DNA from: JAGLCW01 sp964427915
GTDB lineage: Bacteria > Caldisericota > Caldisericia > UBA6126
Length of the DNA stretch: 5,947 nucleotides
Reading direction: 5' to 3'
NCBI GenBank assembly: GCA_964427915.1
Contig: CAYRWA010000022.1
Location: 1-5,947, forward strand
Below are positions 1 through 5,938 of this stretch, piece by piece. The notes under the pieces were generated by a model that had not been told where the DNA came from, made no database searches, and saw only the letters and a program-made list of their open reading frames with translations. Each line of letters starts with the position of its first letter. Position 1 is the stretch's first letter. Both the position numbers and the translations under genes were made by a program.

Positions 1-23
1 TCCTGCTAAAATACTCTTAGTTT

Positions 24-99
24 GGGGCAGTAGTTCAATTGGGAGAACACGTGCTTCGCAAGTACGAGGTCGGGGGTTCGATCCCCCCCTGCTCCACCA
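24..99 (+). tRNA. tRNA-Ala, anticodon CGC
   Basis: A full cloverleaf can be folded by hand. The acceptor stem is GGGGCAG (24-30) with CTGCTCC (89-95). The D stem is GTTC (33-36) with GAAC (45-48). The anticodon stem is CGTGC (50-54) with GTACG (62-66), and its 7-base loop TTCGCAA puts CGC at 57-59. The T stem is five G-C pairs around TTCGATC (72-88). The third acceptor pair is G26-T93, the G3:U70 wobble that is the classical identity element for alanyl-tRNA synthetase, which agrees with the CGC anticodon reading GCG. Discriminator A96 is followed by an encoded CCA (97-99). A TAAAAT at 7-12 could be its -10 box, but any -35 would lie outside the window. No clear terminator follows. Confidence 0.96.
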
Positions 100-259
100 T
101 CTATCATATTTTGCCGACAATCTTCTATTTCCACTTGTTTTCATCCTTCCAATAGAGGGCTTCAATTCCATTGAGAGAAATTGTTGAAAAGTAATGAAAC
201 AGTAATCTTTCAATAAGCCAATTTTTTATCATAGTTTTCTTCGTTTTCTTTTATCATCT

Positions 260-268
260 TGATACAAT
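260..268 (+). promoter_or_regulatory. Candidate extended -10 promoter for the ion channel gene
   Basis: TGATACAAT matches the extended -10 pattern TGnTATAAT at all but one base. There is no good -35 at 16-18 bases upstream, as is usual for extended -10 promoters. Transcription would start near 275, which leaves a short leader before the GGAG ribosome site at 292-295. The box overlaps the upstream ATG at 267, so if it is real that ATG cannot be the translation start. Assignment is by pattern only. Confidence 0.4.
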
Positions 269-302
269 GGAAGAACGAAACAATGAAAATTGGAGAGACT
301 CT

Positions 303-1031
303 ATGCGCAAAAGGATTTACGAGATTATTGAATTATCAAAAGGTTCGGATATCTGGAGTAGTGTCTATGACTACTTCATGATGCTTGTTATAGTGATTAG
401 TATTACTCCATTAGCTTTCAAAGAGGATCTATACATGTTCCATGTAATGGATAAGATTACTGTGACAATTTTTATTGTCGATTACCTGTTACGCCTTATA
501 ACGGCTGATTATAAGTTTGGTAAAAAATCTGTTGCATCCTACATTCGCTATCCTTTTACTTTTTTGGCATTGATTGATCTTCTTTCTATTCTTCCTTCCT
601 TGGCCCATTTTAATAGCAGCTTAAAGCTACTTCGACTTCTTCGTATGATTCGAACATTTCGCGTATTCCGGGTTTTTAAAACACTCCGCTATTCAAGAAG
701 TTGCCGAGTGATTTTTTCTGTTTTACAAAAATCAAAAGAATCTTTGCTTGCTGTAGGTACCCTGTCCATTGCCTACATATTCATATCAGCTCTTCTCGTA
801 TTCAACGTTGAACCCAGTTCTTTTCAATCTTTTTTCGATGCTATTTACTGGGCCACCGTTTCTTTAACAACGATGGGGTATGGCGATATTTATCCGGTGA
901 CTACAATTGGGCGTAGCGTAACCATGATTTCTTCCATGCTTGGAATAGCAATCGTTGCCTTGCCAGCTGGTATTATAACAGCAGGCTATATGAATGAAAT
1001 TGATAAAAAAACTACATCTCAACAAGATTAG
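303..1031 (+). CDS. Six-transmembrane voltage-gated potassium channel
   Basis: This is an inner-membrane K+ channel subunit that should form a tetramer. Numbering is from the ATG at 303 (242 aa). The order of parts is the classic one: S1 about 21-40, S2 about 51-70 with an acidic/basic VDYLLRL motif, S3 about 82-100, S4 108-129, S5 about 146-169, pore helix 175-188, filter 189-195 and S6 about 204-232. S4 carries a positive residue at every third position (K108, R111, R114, R117, R120, R123, K126, R129), the signature of a voltage sensor. The selectivity filter reads TTMGYGD. Only a short polar tail follows S6, so there is no RCK or cyclic-nucleotide domain. I chose 303 because GGAG sits 7 bases upstream. 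An in-frame ATG at 267 would add 12 polar residues but has no ribosome site and overlaps a likely -10 box. The next gene starts 48 bases downstream and may be co-transcribed. The family is certain, but physiological gating and role cannot be read from sequence. Confidence 0.94.
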   Translation: MRKRIYEIIELSKGSDIWSSVYDYFMMLVIVISITPLAFKEDLYMFHVMDKITVTIFIVDYLLRLITADYKFGKKSVASYIRYPFTFLALIDLLSILPSLAHFNSSLKLLRLLRMIRTFRVFRVFKTLRYSRSCRVIFSVLQKSKESLLAVGTLSIAYIFISALLVFNVEPSSFQSFFDAIYWATVSLTTMGYGDIYPVTTIGRSVTMISSMLGIAIVALPAGIITAGYMNEIDKKTTSQQD

Positions 1032-1079
1032 TGAGAAAAGCTGGATGCAGATCACGTACATTTTGAAAGGAATGGTGCT

Positions 1080-2783
1080 ATGAAAGCATGTTTGAAAATT
1101 CTTCGTATAGCAGTGGTTGCTTCATTGCTTCTTACGGGGTGCTCCAAAAAAGTCGAAAACACGGTAACGATTCAAAACAATCGTTTATCAATGGATACCA
1201 TCAAAATATCTTTTCAAAATGAAAAAGAAATCGACAGCCAGCAAGTCACCTTGACGAATGTTTCAAAAACATTCCAGGCAGATGGTCTTGTTTCTGATTT
1301 GTATCGGTTTGAAATAGGCGAAGAGTATTGGGATGAGCCTATTGATATACAGATGGTTATTCACAACAGTTTCCTGCAAGATTCCTATACAGGAACTATT
1401 TCATTGGGGGTTGGAATGGAATCTCCCAATGAAGATGAATGTATCGTTTTGTACCAATACGTAGAGACATTTATTCAAGATGAAACAGTTAGTGCTTCTT
1501 TTGTTCCTGCTCATTATCGAAAACAAACCATGATCCGTCGAATCGCTTCCGAATCAAATCTTCCTCATCAAAAAAACCAAACTCAATTGTATATAGGCTT
1601 GTTTCAACATACAGTTGAAAGTAAGAACAATGGGCTTTTTCGCATATTCTTACCAGCTACCAAAAAATCTGGTGAAACTTTACTTTTGAATCCTTCTGAT
1701 AGACAGACCTTTATGGAAGACTTGGAATCTGTTTATCAAAGCTTTATCCAAAAAGGATACCATTATTCCAAAAGGTCCCTTTGGCCTTTTGATATCTATG
1801 TCCAAAGCTTAGATACAGAAGGATATTACATACAAAGAAATGAATTCGATCGCATAGAGAGAACTCTTCCCTATTCGACCAATTCTGGCACAATCTATCT
1901 TCACATCGATCTGTTTCAAGATGGTTATCAAACGGATCTAATCAAGCCAATCATCACCCACGAGTTTTTCCATTTTGTTCAAAACAACTATACAACACCC
2001 AGCACTGCTTGCACCTGGTTTGACGAAGCAACTGCTTCCTATTATGAATGGACCATCAATCGTACGCTTCCCAATGTATCATTTACCCATTGGTTTTCCC
2101 TTTTTGATGGAGTCTACCCTGTTACCGATACAGCGATGCAAGGATATGCAAGGATGCCTCTCATTGAATATATCGCTCACAAACAATCCGAGGACTTTAT
2201 TGTAAAAGCTTATCAATATGGAGGAGAAAACGGAGATTGGGACCATGCTTTTTACAGTTCCTTTGGAGGAAACCCATCCAATTGGGCAGCTGATTTTTAT
2301 ACAAAATTGCTTCTAGGAAGAGTGGCTTTTAACTACAGCTCCCGTGAGCTATATACAGAATTGGCCGCAAACAACAAAGACTTCCGATCGATAGGTAAAA
2401 CGTTGTACTTATCACAACCAAAAAAAGAAGAGTATGCCCAAATTCTTACAAACAATGGACGCTTATTGCTTGGAAATTCAACCCTTACGATTCCTCCTTT
2501 TGGTGCAAGAATGATTGCCTTAACATGGGATGAAAAATGGGTCCAAAATACCCACGAAGGATTGAATCCTGTTGTGTTTGTAGAAGGCGATGTTTCTGTC
2601 GCAGTTATTGCCATACAGGGAAATAAATATGACCTTCTGCAAGGAAATCCCGAGGTTGTGCTCAAGAATTTTGCTCAATCCATTGAAAATGGAACCCAGT
2701 ATCTAGTTTTCATTGTAGGATTGTCCGAGTCCATTCAAAACGATTGTCGGTTTTCAATCTACCTGAAACCTGCTGGGAAATAG
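1080..2783 (+). CDS. Lipoprotein with a gluzincin-like zinc metallopeptidase domain
   Basis: The 567-aa product starts with a lipoprotein signal: basic Lys/Arg, a hydrophobic stretch and the lipobox LTGC, with Cys21 as the lipidated residue, so the mature protein is membrane-anchored outside the cytoplasm. Residues about 26-145 look beta-rich and have no family I recognise. The region about 185-410 looks like a clan MA peptidase. HEFFH at 294-298 is an HExxH zinc site, and E316 in WFDEATASYYE (313-323) is well placed as third zinc ligand and resembles the WxxEGxA motif of gluzincins. The H298-to-E316 gap is 17 residues, whereas M1 peptidases usually have 18. The last 100 or so residues (about 465-565) again look like a beta domain. 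AAAGGA at 1066-1071, 8 bases before the ATG, supports the start. The next gene follows after 13 bases, so the two are probably one operon. Substrate unknown; the peptidase call rests on motifs only, and no family name can be given. Confidence 0.85.
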   Translation: MKACLKILRIAVVASLLLTGCSKKVENTVTIQNNRLSMDTIKISFQNEKEIDSQQVTLTNVSKTFQADGLVSDLYRFEIGEEYWDEPIDIQMVIHNSFLQDSYTGTISLGVGMESPNEDECIVLYQYVETFIQDETVSASFVPAHYRKQTMIRRIASESNLPHQKNQTQLYIGLFQHTVESKNNGLFRIFLPATKKSGETLLLNPSDRQTFMEDLESVYQSFIQKGYHYSKRSLWPFDIYVQSLDTEGYYIQRNEFDRIERTLPYSTNSGTIYLHIDLFQDGYQTDLIKPIITHEFFHFVQNNYTTPSTACTWFDEATASYYEWTINRTLPNVSFTHWFSLFDGVYPVTDTAMQGYARMPLIEYIAHKQSEDFIVKAYQYGGENGDWDHAFYSSFGGNPSNWAADFYTKLLLGRVAFNYSSRELYTELAANNKDFRSIGKTLYLSQPKKEEYAQILTNNGRLLLGNSTLTIPPFGARMIALTWDEKWVQNTHEGLNPVVFVEGDVSVAVIAIQGNKYDLLQGNPEVVLKNFAQSIENGTQYLVFIVGLSESIQNDCRFSIYLKPAGK

Positions 2784-2784
2784 T

Positions 2785-2790
2785 AGGAGG
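2785..2790 (+). promoter_or_regulatory. Ribosome binding site that favours the second of two adjacent ATGs
   Basis: A perfect AGGAGG starts one base after the stop codon of the metallopeptidase gene. Two ATGs follow directly, at 2794 and 2797. The spacing is 3 bases to the first and 6 to the second, so 2797 is the better-placed start. The difference is one methionine. Confidence 0.75.
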
Positions 2791-2796
2791 CAAATG

Positions 2797-3435
2797 ATGT
2801 ATATTGATGTCATACTGGGCAATCTACTTTTACTACTGATGATCGCGGTCCTTTTTCTTAAAGCAATCTTTTTGTTGTTTGTTTATCTCAAGCGCAAAAC
2901 TATTGTCATTCACGGTTTCTTCGTGTCTTTGCATTGTATCTTTAGTGCACTCGTATTACTGTTTGCCATAAGAGTTCCGGACTTTTATGGTCCTGGTTGT
3001 CTCACCTTATTTTTCTGCGGCTTGATATTGATTTATCTTTTATGTACGGGCATTGCTTTGGTCAAAGAATACAAAACATGGCATATCTTCTTACTCAACG
3101 GAGATTTCAAACACCTTTTGCAAGAAATCTCTCGGGAATTTAATCTTACGACTACAGTGTATCCAGAATTCAGAGAGGATAAGTATGTAGTATGGATTGA
3201 AGAATGGAAGGAAGAAATTACTGTCCAAAAAGAAGTAGAAACATGGATATGGTGTTATCATAAAAGCCAAAGGAATCATAGAAAGCTTTCGGAATTCTAC
3301 AACCGGATACTAGAAAAATCTCAAGAGGGAACAAAACCACCCCCTATAAACATAAAGGCAGTTTCTGTATTCATAATTCTAATAGGGGTGTTTATGTGGG
3401 GGTTTGTCTATTTTTTACAGCTATTCTTACGATGA
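2797..3435 (+). CDS. Hypothetical four-helix membrane protein
   Basis: I do not recognise this 212-aa protein. Hydrophobicity by eye suggests three N-terminal membrane helices (about 5-31, 35-58 and 66-89), a soluble stretch of about 95 residues (90-185), and one C-terminal helix (about 186-209). The soluble part alternates short beta-like and charged helical segments and holds several Trp residues (W133, W137, W150, W152). By the positive-inside rule the KRK after helix 1 and the Lys-rich soluble part may face the cytoplasm, but this is weak. It lacks obvious catalytic or metal-binding motifs. The gene lies 13 bases after the metallopeptidase lipoprotein, with its own strong ribosome site, so the two are very likely co-expressed and may act together at the membrane. 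An alternative start at 2794 adds one Met. The reading frame is convincing; the function is unknown. Confidence 0.85.
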   Translation: MYIDVILGNLLLLLMIAVLFLKAIFLLFVYLKRKTIVIHGFFVSLHCIFSALVLLFAIRVPDFYGPGCLTLFFCGLILIYLLCTGIALVKEYKTWHIFLLNGDFKHLLQEISREFNLTTTVYPEFREDKYVVWIEEWKEEITVQKEVETWIWCYHKSQRNHRKLSEFYNRILEKSQEGTKPPPINIKAVSVFIILIGVFMWGFVYFLQLFLR

Positions 3436-3448
3436 CCAAAAAAATGAG

Positions 3449-3454
3449 TATAAT
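3449..3454 (+). promoter_or_regulatory. Candidate -10 box upstream of the thioredoxin-fold lipoprotein gene
   Basis: A perfect TATAAT lies 13 bases after the stop of the membrane protein gene. The sequence 16 bases upstream (TTACGA, 3427-3432) is only a weak -35 match and falls inside the preceding gene. If used, the leader would be about 135 bases, which is long. A 6-bp inverted repeat, CATGAT/ATCATG (3537-3555, 7-base loop), lies within that leader. The 160-base gap before the next gene makes some separate promoter plausible, but this one is unproven. Confidence 0.3.
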
Positions 3455-3595
3455 GAATTGTACAAGCAGGATGCACGATAAACTGGAGCGATAAAAAACA
3501 TATATCCTTTCCATTGCAGGGACCATTTTGGCGAACCATGATACAAGAAATCATGTAGTCAAGGCTTGTTTAGATTACTATCAAGGAGGACGAAT

Positions 3596-4201
3596 ATGAA
3601 ACATCTATTGACAAAAGCAGTACTTGTTTTGTTCATTGCAACTTTCATGACAAATTGCAGTCCAAAAAACAGTACTACTCAAAACAGCAAGGCCATTGCC
3701 ACTCCTACAAAAGGTACATTCACAGAAGCAACGAAACAAATAAAGCAGATCAATGAACAGGATTTAGATTTTTCAGAAGATTTTGTAGGTTTTGTTTTTA
3801 TATGGTGCCCACTGTATGAGTATCTTGAAAAAGACATCACTTGTTCAGATTATTTGTTAGAGTACTATAATTCCTTGCAATTTGAGGCACAAAAATACAA
3901 TGTTGCCTTTTCATTGGTGCTGGGTTCGATGGAAGAGGAAACCTTTGACGAAATCATCATGCAGTATAGGGAACAATATGGTGTTGAAGTAAATTTTGAT
4001 GCAGTGAATGGAAAAGAACTCAAATATACTATTTTCTACGACCAAGAAAACATATTTAAAAAAACCTATGAAATCGCTACATACCCTTCTATATTGTTTT
4101 TGGATAGCAAAGGGTCTGTACTGGACAGCTCTACTGGATGGTCACAAGAACAATTAGGAGATTTTATAGACAACCTGAAATCTCTGTACGATACAGAGTA
4201 G
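3596..4201 (+). CDS. Thioredoxin-fold lipoprotein with a degenerate (single-Cys) active site
   Basis: The 201-aa product begins with a basic, hydrophobic signal peptide ending in MTNC, so Cys21 is probably lipidated. Asn at -1 is not the usual Gly/Ala/Ser. A polar linker (22-58) leads to a TlpA/ResA-like fold. FVFIWCPLY (67-74 region) sits on the first strand where these proteins carry WCxxC, but Tyr74 replaces the second Cys. The helix-strand core follows, then a YPSILFLDSKG segment (163-173) with the likely cis-proline P164, and G181 before the last helix. The only other mature Cys is C83, nine residues past the expected resolving position. Without a CxxC pair it is unlikely to be a normal disulfide oxidoreductase; a thiol-binding, monothiol or structural role is possible. 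AAGGAGG at 3583-3589, 6 bases before ATG 3596, fixes the start; the in-frame TTG at 3566 has no such site and would spoil the signal peptide. The fold call is fairly sure, the activity is not. Confidence 0.82.
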   Translation: MKHLLTKAVLVLFIATFMTNCSPKNSTTQNSKAIATPTKGTFTEATKQIKQINEQDLDFSEDFVGFVFIWCPLYEYLEKDITCSDYLLEYYNSLQFEAQKYNVAFSLVLGSMEEETFDEIIMQYREQYGVEVNFDAVNGKELKYTIFYDQENIFKKTYEIATYPSILFLDSKGSVLDSSTGWSQEQLGDFIDNLKSLYDTE

Positions 4202-4233
4202 AATATCAAATCAGCCGGCAGGGTTGGGCACGC

Positions 4234-4287
4234 AAAGAAAAAGAAAAACGAGAAAGAGAAGTTCATTTGAAGTTCTCTTTCTCGTTT
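4234..4287 (-). terminator. Strong intrinsic terminator for the minus-strand operon
   Basis: AAACGAGAAAGAGAA (4246-4260) is perfectly complementary to TTCTCTTTCTCGTTT (4273-4287), a 15-bp stem. A G-G mismatch, three more pairs and a small loop lie between the arms. Read on the minus strand, the stem runs into TTTTTCTTTTTCTTT (complement of 4234-4248), a good U-rich tail. Read on the plus strand only three T's follow the stem before GGCG, so termination of the plus-strand lipoprotein gene here would be weaker. The hairpin begins about 130 bases after the stop of the DUF4097 gene, leaving a long 3' untranslated stretch. A partly paired outer arm extends the palindrome to about 4219-4298. Confidence 0.78.
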
Positions 4288-4416
4288 GGCGTACCCTGTT
4301 TGTGACAAGTCGACATGTTTTGCCTTACAGAGTATAGTGTGTGTATCTGTTATGAACTGAAGGCGTATGAATTGTGAACGTCCAATTTGGGACGATAGAT
4401 GTTAAATATAATAACA

Positions 4417-5397
4417 TTAGTTTTCCTCCAATCTGATGTTTTCATCACCACTTTTGGTTTTAATCAATAATTCTACGTCGGTACCATTACCAAAGGATAC
4501 GGGTTGTTCGGTAAAAGGTTGCTCCTGGCCCATATAGTCGATGAATTTTTTGGGCTTATTGGTATCTTTGGTAGCAATGGTTCCCCCGTTTGTAAGAAGG
4601 TGGGCGTGTAGGTCTCCAGAATGTGTTTTCAAATAGACAGTTCCTTGGGGTGAGACTTTGTTTAATGCCACGTCTCCACTAAAGGTACCAATTTCTGCAT
4701 CAGATAGTGTTGCGCTTACTATTCCAATATCCCCGGAAAAGCACTTGATTGGTCCCTGGATTGCACTATTGGATATCTCAATATCACCACTTTTTGTAAA
4801 GGCTTTGCAAAGGTGTGTGGTAGAATTGATTTCAATGTCTCCACTGATAGTTTCAAGCTCCACCATGCCATGCAATTCGTTGGTTTGTATATCCCCCGAA
4901 ACGGATTTGGCAACAATACTTTGCTGCAAGTTGTGCAATTGTAAATCGCCTGAGACAGATTTTAATGAAATCTCAAGTTTGCTAGGTACTAGTAGTTGAA
5001 TGCGACGCTTTTTTCGACCAACAAAAAAGGATCTTTGCGCCACATCTTTTTTACTTTTTATAGAGATTCTCTTTTCTGTAGCAACAATGTCGACAAGATC
5101 TCTTCCTTGTTTAATCTCTATATTCTTCAGTTGGGGATCTCCGATGATCTCAATATCTTCATCAATGCTCTTGCAGACGAGTTCTTTTTGTAAATCAACA
5201 GGAATGACGTTTTGGTTTTCATCAATATCTACTTGATTGTCATTGCATGTTTCTGTAGCAGCTTCTTCCTTGGAAGAAAATGGAGAGGAGTTGTCCTTTC
5301 GATGGTTCCATTTTTCTTCTAACTGCATTCTTTGTTCGTGGGTAATTTTGCCGGATTCTTCCAACATATCTAGTTTTTCTATCACTGTATTTTTCAT
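4417..5397 (-). CDS. DUF4097-family beta-repeat protein with SHOCT-like N-terminus (YvlB/LiaX-like)
   Basis: The 326-aa product starts with a short helical module (about 3-30, containing LDMLEESGKIT) like the SHOCT-like heads of YvlB and LiaX. A polar acidic linker (31-75) follows, then a DUF4097 beta-strand repeat domain. Ser-Gly-Asp triplets recur at 149, 167, 185, 203, 221, 240, 260 and 316. The first five are exactly 18 residues apart, the next two 19 and 20. Such a repeat suggests a beta-helix with one SGD turn per coil. A basic patch, GRKKRR (127-132), precedes the repeats. There is no signal peptide or membrane helix, so it is predicted cytoplasmic unless exported otherwise. Known relatives: Enterococcus LiaX takes part in the response to daptomycin and antimicrobial peptides, and Bacillus YvlB is in a sigma-W envelope-stress operon. 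This copy appears shorter than LiaX as I recall it. AAGGAG (complement of 5404-5409) lies 6 bases before the ATG, inside the end of the upstream DUF2089 gene; the gap between the genes is one base, so translational coupling is likely. The precise function here is inferred. Confidence 0.9.
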   Translation of the reverse strand: MKNTVIEKLDMLEESGKITHEQRMQLEEKWNHRKDNSSPFSSKEEAATETCNDNQVDIDENQNVIPVDLQKELVCKSIDEDIEIIGDPQLKNIEIKQGRDLVDIVATEKRISIKSKKDVAQRSFFVGRKKRRIQLLVPSKLEISLKSVSGDLQLHNLQQSIVAKSVSGDIQTNELHGMVELETISGDIEINSTTHLCKAFTKSGDIEISNSAIQGPIKCFSGDIGIVSATLSDAEIGTFSGDVALNKVSPQGTVYLKTHSGDLHAHLLTNGGTIATKDTNKPKKFIDYMGQEQPFTEQPVSFGNGTDVELLIKTKSGDENIRLEEN

Positions 5398-5398
5398 A

Positions 5399-5938
5399 CT
5401 ATTCTCCTTGATCGCTTATTTTTTTTAGCAAATCATCAAAGGCAATTTCGCCCTCATCGTATTGCTCTAGAATATCCAATACATCTTTGTCTTCTTTAGA
5501 CAATGTTTCTTGTGAATCTACAGACGATTCTTTCCATGTGTCCTTTATTTTTCGAAACGAATCGGAGATTTCGTGAAGCGTGCTTTTAATCTTGGCAGGG
5601 TCTACTACTTTTTCCACAAAGCTTTGTTCAGTTTTTTCCGATTCTACATGTGTTCGAATACTTTCAAGAAGGTGATCCAATCTGTTTCTGGCTGTTGGAT
5701 ACGAAATATTAAGTCGTTCTTGAACTTCTTTAAGGTTACCACGAGAAATTAGAAAGCATTGCAAAAAGCTTTCTTCTTCCTTTGATAGGTGCGCAAAAGG
5801 TCCCATAGGAAAAGATCCATTGACCTCTGTTTTACAGGCGGGACAAGACAATATTTTGATGCGCAGATTAGAACCACAAGATGGACATATTGTGGGAACG
5901 GAACGTACATTACGATTCGCGGTTTGTCGTGTTTTCAT
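5399..5938 (-). CDS. DUF2089 zinc-ribbon/helix-turn-helix protein, putative regulator
   Basis: The 179-aa product opens with a four-Cys zinc ribbon (C18-P-S-C21 and C32-P-A-C35). The DUF2089 core follows at about 44-95: LSKEEESFLQ, a GNLKEVQERL helix, and SYPTARNRLDHL as the recognition-helix-like segment, close to the family pattern SYPTVRNRLD. Residues 100-145 are charged and probably helical. A short C-terminal module (about 151-174, LDILEQYDEGEI then DDLLKKI) resembles SHOCT-like tails. The zinc ribbon plus HTH suggests DNA binding, but the family has no settled biochemical role that I know of. It is the first visible gene of a minus-strand pair with the DUF4097 gene, one base away. The start at 5938 gives a plausible N-terminus, with AGG at 5945-5947 as a possible partial ribosome site. 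Only nine bases of upstream sequence are visible, and no in-frame stop lies within them, so a start beyond the edge cannot be excluded. The promoter lies outside. Confidence 0.9.
   Translation of the reverse strand: MKTRQTANRNVRSVPTICPSCGSNLRIKILSCPACKTEVNGSFPMGPFAHLSKEEESFLQCFLISRGNLKEVQERLNISYPTARNRLDHLLESIRTHVESEKTEQSFVEKVVDPAKIKSTLHEISDSFRKIKDTWKESSVDSQETLSKEDKDVLDILEQYDEGEIAFDDLLKKISDQGE

Noticed and set aside
24..99. tRNA gene as an integration site of a mobile element
   Set aside because: No copy of the tRNA 3' end is seen elsewhere in the window, and no integrase or phage gene is present.
3444..3494. Small 16-residue frame starting ATG AGT ATA ATG in the gap before the thioredoxin-fold gene
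   Set aside because: It lacks a ribosome site and overlaps the candidate -10 box, and its sequence shows no recognisable features.
3457..3558. Possible remnant of a coding frame ending in a MIQEIM-stop segment
   Set aside because: The frame is short, has no ATG start with a ribosome site, and matches nothing I know. It is treated as noncoding.
4066..4308. Minus-strand 80-codon frame crossing the convergent region
   Set aside because: Its Phe/Ser-rich stretch is just the terminator T-tract translated. It overlaps the thioredoxin-fold gene antisense.
4351..4380. Two adjacent 15-base units starting TATGAA
   Set aside because: Only about two thirds of the positions match and there are only two copies. 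Chance is enough to explain it.
4399..4417. ATGTTA/TAACAT inverted repeat with a 7-base loop at the end of the DUF4097 gene
   Set aside because: The 6-bp stem is AT-rich with no T-tract. It is too weak to be a terminator, and the strong hairpin lies further downstream.
4658..4999. Plus-strand frames opposite the DUF4097 gene
   Set aside because: They are the antisense of the SGD repeat region, without ribosome sites. The minus-strand frame has clear family features.
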